Source: Aphis gossypii | Lineage: Eukaryota > Arthropoda > Insecta > Hemiptera > Aphididae | Direction of reading: 5' to 3' | DNA length: 64,000 nucleotides | Assembly: GCF_020184175.1 (NCBI RefSeq) | Contig: NC_065532.1 | Coordinates: forward strand, 6,200,001 to 6,264,000 | In this document: piece by piece, positions 1 to 12,000 of the stretch | Layout: the number at the start of each line of letters is the position of its first letter | Numbering within the stretch: position 1 is the first letter of the stretch | The notes under the pieces: generated by a model | Seen by the model: only the letters and a program-made list of their open reading frames with translations | Told to the model about the DNA's origin: nothing | The model's database searches: none | Program-made: the position numbers and the translations under genes

Positions 1-364
1 TAATATTATTATTTATAGCCATAGCCCATGATATTATGATCTAAGGTCTATGGTTCATTTTAATAAAAAATCAAATGATAAGACTTAAAAATTGATAACA
101 TTAAATAATGGTGAATCGCAGCTCTTTGAGATATTTCTCAATATAATTATTTAGGCATTAGGCTGAATCGCCGAATGATTTTTTTTTTTGTAAACGTTAT
201 TATACATGATAAACATATTATTTAGTTCAATTTAAATCCTACACTTTAACAATATAAACAAATTTTCAATTATCAAGTTTTATTGTGTTAAAATTTACGC
301 ATCATAATTGTATTTCGTGTTTTAAAGTCGTTGAGCACAATGACAACTTTAGTTTAAATAAATA
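1..364. other. Upstream flank of PPTC7, no gene seen
   Basis: This AT-rich stretch precedes the PPTC7 start codon and probably holds its promoter and 5' UTR. I see no coding exon, repeat with clear ends, or RNA gene in it. Confidence 0.4.
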
Positions 365-3300
365 ATGCAGCAAATAGTTACTACTGGTAGACTGATTTCT
401 CGTGCTCTATGGAATGGCTTCACAAATTTGGCACCTTCAAATTCTGAACACGTAAATAAGAAACGTGAGCCTTCATTCCTATATGCTGTATGTGGTTTTC
501 CCAAGGAATCTTCACGTAAACATCCTCCAATTAAAGGAAAATTTGGAGATGATGCTTGGTTTTCTGCAAAAGGAAAAGCAACTGATGTACTAGGTAATTT
601 TATTTTACTAAAACATACCACTACATATTATAAAATATTACCAATTTGGTATTTTATTTTACCATTTGGATTACAGAATAAAAATAATGTTTACAAGAAT
701 AATAAAATTTACATGAAGAAGCAAAATTTGTTTTACATTTAACATACTGTTATTACTTCACAACATATTTTAACACATTAGATATATGGTTATTTTTATT
801 TTATTTAATAGGCGTAGCTGATGGTGTTGGAGGTTGGCGCCATTATGGCATTGATCCAGGCGAGTTTTCAAGTTTTCTAATGACAACATGTGAAAGACTT
901 GTATCTTTGGGAAAAATTAAGCCAAATGAACCAAATAAATTATTAGCTCAAAGTTATTACGAGTTACTTGAAAATAAACAACCAATTTTAGGTAAGAAAG
1001 TTTTTGATAATATGTACTTATTAAAACTTTTTTTATCTAAGGCAATTTTCAATTGAGGGATCTAGATCAATTTTATTTCATATTTTGTAACCTATCTAAA
1101 GCAAATATTTTAAGTTTTAAAATTTTTTATGTCTAATATGGTAATTACAGGTAATTATGTTAAGATATAACTAAGAATAACAAATTAATAATTATAAATT
1201 ATAAAGTAATACAACTGTACTCAAATTAAGAGGTTATTTAAATAAAATTTGAATTAATTTTTTTAAATAAACAATCTATAAAAAATATAAGAAATAAGAT
1301 TATATTCTAAGATTAGGATTTAGGTGTATATAGTAGAAACCGTTTATAATGACATCAGTTGAAATTATATATTGGGTGTAATGACCTTAGTTTGAAGGTT
1401 CCTGCAAAACTCCTAAATTGTATTGTAATAATTTGTATTGATTATTATGACTTCTGTATAATGACTATACAGCTGTTATGACGGTTATTTTTGGTTGTAT
1501 TGAAAAAATTTTGTCCAAAAACCAATTTTGAAGAACTAAAAAAAAAAATAGAGCATGGTTTTTATTCAAAATTCAATCTAAAATAACAGATTTTTTTTTA
1601 ACAAAATGTTGTAAATTTAATAATTCTAAAATAATAATTTAATTAAATAAATGTTTTTATCTTTACTTTTTTTTCTATATTTATTGAAGTTACAATTTTT
1701 TTTTTTATCATTTTGGTTATTATAACCTATTTTTCTTTGTCCCTTTATCATTATAAACAATTTCTACTGTACATGAAAAGGTTTGTTTAAGGAATCATAC
1801 ATTAGCAATTTTCAACTTATTAATCATAAAAACATAATGTTAGAATCTATATATTATAATAAAAATAATAAGACTATTTACTTTAATAATAAATAAGAAT
1901 CATAAATTAAAAAATAACAAAAGCTTATTCTAAGGATTTTAATTAACTGTACAAAATTACCTTATAATAAAAGAAATATCAGAGTGCTTCCACATATATG
2001 TTTTTATTCTATAGTAACTAGTATATTTTTCAAAAAAAAATGTGTACATTTGTCTAGTAGTTAAATTACTGCAGTACTTTATAATATTTTTGATTCAAAT
2101 AAAAGGGATAATAATCAGCATAAATTGAAATGAATATTCTCATCTAATTTTTATAGTAAATTTAAACATAATATGTATTATATTTTAAGATTTCTTATTG
2201 TATTACTAGTTTTATTGGTAAAATTGTCAGTGTTTTTATGAAAAATACATCCAGTGTTTAATTTTCATATTAAAAAAACTAATTTACAATGATCACAAAT
2301 AGGTGAATAATTTTAATTCATATTTTACACTGTATATACCTACTTGTGAGTTGTGGTTCTTGTAATAATTTTAATAAGAATATGAGTGTCAATGGATGAA
2401 ATCTTCTAAATCAATTTTCTAATTGTATTACCTTTTTCATTTCCCTCTTACAACTATATAATATTGACTGTACTCTATTCCAAATGAGATCAGTCTTCTG
2501 GGGCGACTAGTTTTTGTCAGGTTCCCACACCTAGTAGTTATTCGACTGCGCCACGACGGCAAAGTTTGAAACCGTGCTCATAGTGAACCTACGCCCATGC
2601 GCACAACTCGACCACCGAAAACTGATCTCATTTGGAATAGAGTATAGTATACTGTTTGAAGCATAGCCAAAAAATCGAGTTTTTTATAAAAAATGTATGT
2701 ATTTGACATAGTATATTACTGTAATTTACAAAGCTTTTGATTTGATTTCAGTTAAATTCATTTTGAGAAGTTAGATTTTTATTGTATTGCAAGAAGTAAA
2801 AATATTTTTTATGTTTGACTTATTGATTTTATGATATTTCATTTTTTAAGCAAAAAAATTGGTATGATTTATAAGTGTTCATAAGTGGCTTAAAATTAAA
2901 ATATCAATATAAAAACAACTTATAAATACATAATGTTATAATTTATAAGTTGGATAATAGTTTATTTTATCTTTATATTAAAGCTAAATGCTAATAATAT
3001 AAACTTTATTCTGCTGAATGTAAATACATACTATCAAAATATACTTTTGTAAGTCCTTGATAACATATTCTAGTCCTCTTACCATGACTACATTTATTAG
3101 GTGTTATTATTATATTTATTATTATGGTTGTATGTTTCTAAATCAAGGCTATATTGTTATTGATGGGGAGAAGTGGAAAAGGGCTAACTTTTTTACTCGT
3201 ATATACAATTTTATAGTACATAGTGTTTATTGTATATAAAATATCATTTATATTTTAAAGGTAGGTAAAATATTTTCCTCGAGGCACAAAATGTCAAAAT

Positions 3301-4536
3301 CAAGCCTTGCTTCTAGCTGTAGGCTATTTAGTTGTGGAAGTAATGTGTAACACAATATAAATGCAATTAATTAGAATATAATTTTTGTTCATTTTTTGTA
3401 TAATAATCAATAAATAATAAAAATATTAACTACAAAACAGTATTCATGAACACTTTCTGAATAAATCTAACCTAACCAAAATACAAAACAATAAAAAAAT
3501 CTATGTACTTTGCTAATTGTTAAATTATTCATTATTACAATTAAATATTTTTATAATTTACAGGAAGTAGTACAGCATGTGTAGTAGTGCTAAATAAAGA
3601 AACCTCCAGTATTTATACAGCTAATATTGGTGATAGTGGTTTTATGGTGGTTCGTGGAGGACACGTAGTCCATCGTTCTGAAGAACAACAACACTATTTC
3701 AATACTCCCTATCAATTATCAGTTCCACCTCCTGCTCATAGTGGTCAAGTACTAAGTGACAGCCCAGACTCAGCTGATACTTCAGATTTTGCTGTTGAGA
3801 ATGGAGATGTCATTCTTTTAGCTACTGATGGAGTTTTCGATAATGTTCCTGACCATTTGTTGTTAAAAGAATTAAGTAAAATTGAAGGAGTTCGTGATCC
3901 TACAAAATTGCAATGTGCCGCTAACACAATTGCATGGATGGCTAGAATATTAGCATTTGATAGGTCTTTTTTATCACCGTTTGCACTTTCTGCTCAAGCT
4001 AATGGAATCAATACTGTCGGTATGTTAATATTATTAAATACAATTTACATAATATGTTAAGCTGTAACTGTTTGATAACTATGCTTCTGTAGATTGTGTA
4101 CAATAATAATAATATGTTCTTATATTTGGCCTTTATTTAAGTTTCATGAATTATACCCAATATTAGAGTTCGGAAAAATCTTTCTCGGCATTTTTAAATG
4201 TTAAATTTGGGAACTTATATAAGGAATATATTTTAATTTTTTCTATCAAATAAAATTTAAATAATTATAATATAAGTACATTTAAATTATTGATTTTGCC
4301 AAGTCACTGTTATTAATTATTTTGTTTATAACCTGTATATTATTATAATGCACATTGTGTTATGAAGATCTATGGTTTTTAAATTATTTTTTTTCGTTGA
4401 ATTTTTATATTATTTTTTATTAGTTATTAGTTATTACTAAACAAGTTATATTTATTTCAATCATTTTTGTTTTTTTTTTTTTAAAGGTGGAAAACCAGAT
4501 GACATCACTGTGCTTCTAGCGACCATTGCTATATGA
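365..4536 (+). CDS. PPTC7: Protein phosphatase PTC7 homolog (PP2C family, mitochondrial)
   Basis: Four exons (365-593, 812-991, 3564-4019, 4487-4536) join in frame to 304 aa, the same length as human PPTC7. The protein is a metal-dependent PP2C-type Ser/Thr phosphatase. In the family it acts in mitochondria on coenzyme Q biosynthesis and mitochondrial proteins. PP2C signatures are visible: GDDAWF, VADGVGGW, an ANIGDSG block, ATDGVFDN and a final GGKPDDITVLLA. The first ~20 residues (MQQIVTTGRLISRALW) are basic/hydrophobic without acidic residues and look like a mitochondrial presequence. Intron 2 (2.6 kb) carries two DNA-transposon MITEs. AATAAA at 4754-4759 is a plausible poly(A) signal. The gene is tail-to-tail with flightless-1. 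All splice sites are GT-AG. The identity is very secure; the 5' UTR is not defined. Confidence 0.95.
1331..1769. mobile_element. Pogo/Tigger-like non-autonomous element (MITE)
   Basis: The left end reads TAGTAGAAACCGTTTATAAT (1331-1350). The right end, read on the other strand from 1769, is CAGTAGAAATTGTTTATAAT. These are long imperfect terminal inverted repeats flanked on both sides by TA (1329-1330 and 1770-1771). The TA target and CAGTAGAAAC-type ends match the pogo/Tigger branch of Tc1/mariner. The ~440 bp interior has no transposase frame. It lies in intron 2 of PPTC7. Confidence 0.7.
2471..2644. mobile_element. Short TA-flanked MITE with GC-rich core
   Basis: Perfect inverted repeats of at least 22 bp bound this element: CTCTATTCCAAATGAGATCA begins at 2473 and its exact complement ends at 2642. 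Each end abuts TA, which fits a Tc1/mariner-type TA target duplication. The ~125 bp core is unusually rich in G+C and CpG for this genome. No coding capacity is visible. It lies in PPTC7 intron 2. Confidence 0.75.
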
Positions 4537-6086
4537 ATGTGTATGAAAAAATATTAAAACTAGATTGAAATTATACTTGTTAGTGAGCAGCTAGCTGTTT
4601 TTTTTAAAAATTACACCATAAATAATATATCTACAGTCAGTGAACTGTTTTAGTGTAAAAAGTATATAGAAACTACATATTTAACGAAATGAACAAGTGT
4701 GTTGCTTATTACAATGTTTTTGCACTTTTGATATGCATAAACAATTTTTTAATTAATAAAAAAAAAAAATGTTTATCAGATTATATGTAAATATGATTGT
4801 ATATAATATAAATAATTTAAATTTAATAAAATGAGTTTTTATAATATTTACTTAATAAGTAACTGATATTATATAGATATATAATTATTTTTATAATTCT
4901 GCATTAATTTTCTTTTTTCATCCTATATTGTTAAAGTACATACAGTGTCACAATATCGTGTAATCATGAATCATTAATTATTTCAAAATCAACTATTTCT
5001 TTTTTTTATGCATAGGTAATAGTTAGCAGAAAATAACTTTGGAGTAATTTGATATGTATAAATCTAATTTAAAACAAGTAGCTTATAACTTACTAGCTGG
5101 CTCCGTGCACTTCGTTGCCCGTTAAAAAAACCAATTCTATATAATATGATTCGAATTTTGATTAATTTGTTATTTAATATTCAGTTTAATGGTTTTCAAC
5201 ACTTAGACATTTTCATTGACCGTTTTGATTCTCAAAAATCTTGTAAAACCACCACTTTAATATGCGAATTTTGTAAAATGCTTTCTTATTGCACATTAAA
5301 TTTGTGGTACGATTTTACGAATGTACCGAATGTAAACATTGGTATTTAATGGTTAAATTGAAGTAAGGTTCAGCTAACTAGTGATTGGTATGAACAAATT
5401 GTTTTATGGAAATTTATATAGAAAAAAAAATGTAAAACTTAAAATGTCAATGAGAACATCTTAGTCAAAATATTTTGGAAATTGTATGTTTAACTGTTGG
5501 GGTTAAATGTTCACTACTATGTATGAAAGCTGTGTCCTCTCTTAGAGTAATAAGTTATAATATATAATTTACCATAAGGTGAATTGTCCTAGACAAGTTG
5601 AAACTTGCACAACATAAAAATTTCAAGTATTTATAATTTAAGTTTTTGAATTACAATAAAATAAAAAAATTGATTTTGTCAACTAGTGGTTTTGATGAAA
5701 AATATTGGAAATTTTTTATATTCAGTTAGTTAAAAGTATTAAGTATATCCAATTTTCTATTCAAAATTAGCCTTATAGTTGAAAATGAAAGCTTTTTCCA
5801 GCTACACATCATCAATAGTAATTAAATATTAATACATTAATGTATTAATGTAAGAAATTAATTTTTGAATACAAAATTTGAGTCACAACATTGGATTTAT
5901 AAATATTTATTTAATGTATTATTTTACGTTTAATGAATAACACATTCAAGTTTATATATAAATAAAATATTAATTTACTATGTATACATATCAGTAGTCA
6001 TATAGGAGGGAAAAGTGTCAGAAGGGTATTAAAAATTCTTTTAAAATCTATAAATGTATAATTTAAGTAACAATAAAGTTCTGGAA
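4537..6086. other. Tail-to-tail intergenic region, PPTC7 / flightless-1
   Basis: This holds the two 3' UTRs and AT-rich spacer. A segment near 5093-5130 (GCTGGCTCCGTGCACTTCGT and following) resembles the 3' end of a widespread insect repeat, but I cannot assign a family. The short open frame at 5146-5349 inside it shows no protein family features and is not called as a gene. Confidence 0.4.
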
Positions 6087-9000
6087 CTATTCTGGTGTAG
6101 TTTTATGAGAGCTCCAGCCATGGAAACATTTTGTAAATCTACGTGATTCCTTGTTTTTCAATGCCAACATTAATTTTCTTGGTTTTTCCGGTTGTTTAAC
6201 TCTTAAATGTTGTATATAAACCTATAAAAAAATTAAATTTATAATTGTTAAAATAAAATTTAAAAATTGTTCAAATGTATTTTTACATATAAATATTGTG
6301 TCATTAAATTAGATGATTAAATTTTAAAATATAATGAATCAGGTAAATAGATTTAACAACTAATATTTAAGAAAGCCTACGACTTATTATGATCAATATT
6401 TAATTTAATTCAATATCATTGATTATTTGTTAGTTTAAGTAGTTTAAAACATTTAAACTACGATAAGTTAATAATTAATTAGCCAAAAAGAGACAAAATT
6501 AAAAACAATTAATTCAAATACATTAGAATATTTATAAAATACAAAATAGTTTAGCTCAATTCACCATTGAGATAAACTTCATATTGGTGAGTTGGAGTTT
6601 CTAATCATTTAAATATATTATATATTTATCAAAATTATACATTTTATATGATACATAATATATTTTTGTTATTTAATATTCATATAAAATATCTTACCTG
6701 GGCAGATTTATAAGCTAATTTTATTTCTACTTCACTGCTTCTAGCACCAAGCCATAAAAATACTTGCTCTCCATTGTCAAGCACCATTATATCATCATCA
6801 GCTAAATCATCCTAAAATTAATAACTTTTAAATATTTAATTTAACTGTAGAATTATTAGAAAATAAGAAATGTAAATAATATTTTAAAAACTAAAATGTT
6901 TATTATATTCTAGTAAAATTATGTTTTAGTAACAATACAAATCAAAAAAGGAATGAAAAGTTTATCTTTGAAGAATTGTTAAGAAATAAAAAAAAATAGT
7001 TTTAAATTATATAAAAATGTAAATACTAACCTGACAAAAATCTGAACATTTTTCTGATATAGTGAAATATCCTTTTTCATTAGAACATCGAAATAGTCTT
7101 GTAAATTTCATATACTCAGCATCTTGCTCATAAGGTTTTTCACCACCTAATGCTACCCAGAAAAAGTTATTGGGTTCTTCTCCTTCATTTATTACTTGTA
7201 AACTAGTCCATGCCTAATAGTTAAAATAATTTAATATTAATTTTAATATTCGTTATTATAGATTTTTGTAATACTTGCATCATTAAACATATCATCAGCA
7301 ATTTCTTCGGCTAATTTTATATCTTCTGGGTCAGTTTTTGATCCAACCCACAAATATACAATTCCATTAGTATCTTCTTGATCAAATTTAACTTTTAAAA
7401 TATAACTAGAAAATAATAATAAAAACATTAAAATGGTATACTAGAATCTATAAAGAAATTTAAATTACCAAAATGCTGAATTTAAATTTCTTGCATCTGG
7501 TTTGATTTCAATAAGCCTTGAATAGAGTGCACTACCATTAGATCTTAAATGATATAGTTGAACTGGTGGTGGTTTTACTTTTCTTTTACCAAAATGTATA
7601 ACAAATTTTCTTTTAAAATGAGACAAAAATTTAATATTTTCTTGTTGTTGATGAGTACGAATCACTTCTAGTTTTTCGCCAAGCATAGCCTTAAATTGTT
7701 TCTCTAAGCTAAAGTAATAAAATTAATATTAAAAGAAGAGCTTAAACTTTAAAGCAAAATATTTGAATTACCTAAAAGTAAATGTCAGCCAACCCATATT
7801 TGATGCATCTCGTCCCTGCCAGAAATACACAACACATTGGAAATCTTCTGGTTGACCATCTGATATATCTTCATTTCCTTCTTCATCATCAACAGGTACC
7901 CAATAACGACACAAAAATACATAACAATCTTTGCTATAAAATTGTCCTAATTCATCTTCAGGTAATCTCACAAATTTTTTCCCTTCTAAAACAAAAGACT
8001 CCATTTGGTCTAAATCATCATTCCAGTCTTGCATCAGTTGTAATGCTTCGTTTAACAACATTGGTGGCTGACGTGGAGTAAATAATGCTGCTAAATCATG
8101 CTTATAAAAAAAAAATACATAAAACAATAAAACATATTTAAAAATATACCTATTAAAAAATAAAAATTATTAATTGTAATGATTACTTTAGTTTCTTGTT
8201 TCATAGCCCATTTAGTTAGATCTGCGCCAGTTTTTTGAACAGATTCTGCAGTTCGAGTAAAATCTACCGCTATAACTTCTTCCCACCCAACAAATCTTAT
8301 TTTGAAAATTTGAGGTTCATTTCCTTCTTGAATTCGCATTGTTAAAGCATAATCTGGACGTTCAATCATAGCAAATAATTCTTGAGAAAGCTTAACAGCA
8401 GCTGCTCTCACCAATCGTGTTGACTTTTTTCCAAACCTTAAGTTAAATTTAACAAACAACTTTAATTTATCTAATTAAATGTACTTAAATTAATTCAATT
8501 ATGTTACCAAACGTATAAGTCAGTAGAGGAATCGAGAATATATACATTTTTAGAATTTAAAAGTGAATGTTCTAAAGTATTATGTAATATCTCAACTTGA
8601 GGAAGCTCTAAGTAGCCCATACCCAATTTTACTTGATATAAACGAGGACACGGTGGTTCAAAATTTTCGTCCACATTAGCCTAATACAAATTAAAATAAA
8701 ATATTATAAATATAATAATATATTTTACACTAGAAAATAAAAATGTATAATACTAAAGGTTAGATTAGGTACAAGATGGTAATAAAAAATAAATAACAAT
8801 TTAATTAAAAATAACTATAATTTTAGCAAAAATATTTATTTCATAAAACCAATACTACTTGCTTGTATATCAACAGAAGAGTCAAATGAATCATCCATTT
8901 CCAACAAATCGCGAAATTCTTTACTTTCCTCGCCAAACTCCTCAATGAATATTTCTGCACTATTTTTTCTTTCATTTTTGTTTATTTTTTCAGCTAATAA

Positions 9001-12000
9001 TCTTTAAAAATAATTTCTATTACTTTTGTATTAACATTAGATGTAATTTTATAATTTAAAATGTATACCGATTTTACCTTGCTTTTGATTTAAGTGTGTT
9101 CTTTGCTTTTGTACCTTGCCATAGAAAGATTGATAAACCAGCATCCAAAATAAATACATACCCAATGTCCAAAGATGTATAACATAATTTGACTGGTTCT
9201 AAATGAACAGAAGTCCCATGAGCATGTACTCTAAACATGCGTGTAAAATAAGTCTATAAATAAAAATAAAGAATCATTTTAAATTATATATTTAAATAAC
9301 TAATTTATTATAACAAAACAACATACAATATCTTCAACTGTATAAAATCCACTAGCAGTACGACCTCCATCAATGTAAACCAATGGTGAATCAAATAATG
9401 ATAAAAATTCTTCTGATTCTTCACCCAATTCTTCACGTATAGTTCTACATTCAGCTCCCAAAAAATTTCTTAAATTAACAGCATGTATTGCCGCACATGC
9501 CCTTTTATCAAGCTGTAAATAACAATTTTGAAAATTAATTTAATATTATAATTTATTTCAATGTTTAAAATTTTACTTACAGAAGCATTATCTCCAATCC
9601 AGAAAAAAATTTTCCAACATAAACTATCTGACGTAGTATTAATAGTAGTGTGCAGAACAATATAACAATCTCCTCTATACAGTTTTCCATAAGCTACTTC
9701 ATCAACCAAGTTTGGCAAAAAATTTTCTATTTCCCAAACACTAAGACCAGGAAGTCTACCAGTTCCTTCTTCGAATAAATCACCATAATCAACTGCAGGC
9801 TTTTCTAATCCTTCGTCCCATCTTTTAGGTCTAAAAATATTTATAAGAATATTCTTAACTATAAAACAAATTTATTTAAAATAATAAAAAAAAATATTTT
9901 AAATTACTTTAATGACTCAGCTTTAATACTATCATCAAAAGTTTCATTGTTTTTATCATTTGCTATGTCTTGCATACCCTGTAAAGTATAAACTATCAAC
10001 CATGCTTCATAGGCTTCATAGTAAAGAGTGTATTGTAAACATTGTTCAAAACTATTTCAAACTATTATGATCATAGAATTTATATTAAATAATAAAAATA
10101 TATATTCAAGTACTTTGAGAATTTTTGCTTGTTTTTCTTCTTCATGATCCCTTTTACTTCTCCGTAATCTTAATTTACGAGCAATTGGATCACGGCTAGA
10201 AGCTTGAAAATAAAAATCAAAAGTCAATTAATATGTTTAGAAATAATTATTAATAATATAAAAATGTATTAATTTATTAATAACAAAAAAACTTACCCTG
10301 AGATGGCTGTATAGAATTTGGAACTACAGCTCCAGCAAGTCTTAATTGGTTTTGTAGAGAAAAATCAATATTATAAAATTGTAATCCATCAGTTGCAGTA
10401 CAAGTAGGTTTAGGTGGCATTATTAAGTTTGGATTGTTACTTAAATCAAGGACTTCTATGTCTTTTAATAAGTGAATCGTATCAGGTAAAGTAATTAATT
10501 TATTAGAGCCAAGTAAGAGTTTTTTTAAGCTACCACATCTATACATAAAAAAAAAAAAATTGAGTGTTGTTTTACAGTCATATTACATAACTTTGATGAA
10601 AACACTATAGTTACTTACCTACATAAACCTTCTGGAATCATTTCTAACAAATTTCCACATGCAGAAAAAACTTCCATTGCAGATAGTTTGCCGATTCCAG
10701 AAGGAATACCATCAAAATCAAGTTTATTGTAGTTTACATATAACCGTTTGAGCGATGATAGCTTACAAAGTGAAGCTGGTAAAGATATCAATTCATTGTC
10801 GGAAAGCTGAAGAACTTCAAGTTCTTGCCAAACCTCTACAAAAAAAATTAAATTAGAATTCTCTTAAAATCATATATATAATTGGAGATGAAGTTAAAAT
10901 TATTAAAAACATTTGTTAGTTATTGACACGTTATCTTAGGAAAATAAAAAAAATAAATTAAAAAGAACTAGTTAAAATCCTAAGTATACAAATACATTTT
11001 TCTAAGATATAATAAGCAACTCAAACAAAAAGGATTATTAATTTTAAGAAAAAGTGTCTTTTCATTAGGTACTATGACTTGTATTGTAAAAATTAAGTTA
11101 AATAAATTGTCAAAAAATGTTCATGTATAACACATTTTTAATATTTAAACTTAATTTCCAAACTGATAACAAGGAGCAAAATTTAGATTATTGAATAACT
11201 TGAAAAAAATTAAAAATATGTACTTAAATGTATTTAATATCATATACAATATGTCTAATATTTATATACAATGAAACCATTAAATACATTTATATACTTG
11301 CCACTTACATTGTAACTAATAACTAAAATTAAATATATATATTTAATGCTTTGAAAAATATACCTAATGCCAATGAAAGTTCTGTGATAAGGTTTGAAGA
11401 CAGATTTAATCTTTTTAAATTAGTCAATGTGTAAAGTGCATCTGGTACTTTTGGCAGCTGATTACAGCTCAAATCCAAATCAGTTAAAGATGTCAACGTT
11501 TCAAGACTTGGAGGCATATTAGTTAAATTCCGGTGAGTATCGCGCATATGTAGTGTTGTTAAGTTTTTCATAGATGGTAATTGTCTAGAAGATAATACAC
11601 AAAAATAAATGATTTAAAATAATTTTTTTTACATTAAACCTTTTTAATTGTGTTTTCAATCACCAAAAAAATTGATTTAATTATCAAAAACAAAAAATAA
11701 TATTTTATAGAAAACAATTAAGTTTTCATAGTAATATTTTGTAAAAAATCAAACAATTTTGGGATGTACAATTTGCAATAAACATAAAAACTCGTGTGTT
11801 CCAAAAATTTAATATTTGAAACTACTTATACAATAGTTAGTATTATTCCATATTTGAAGTAGATTCTTTTATAAAATGCAATGATTATAATAATTATAGG
11901 AATGTTAATATTTACCTTAATTGAAAGTGATCTAACGGATTATGATTTAACATCAATGTCTGTAAATTTGTTAATCTCCTCATTTGTGGTGGAAGTGTTT

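Noticed and set aside
349..742. Open frames on both strands over PPTC7 exon 1, including read-through past 593
   Set aside because: The plus frame is real only to the donor at 593; the rest is intron, and the minus frame is antisense shadow.
5146..5349. 67-aa plus-strand ORF downstream of PPTC7
   Set aside because: It lies in repeat-like 3' flank, has no family motif and no splice or start context.
8861..8866. GT donor alternative (gtagta) for flightless-1 intron 13
   Set aside because: It leads directly to an in-frame stop, whereas the GC donor restores the conserved frame.
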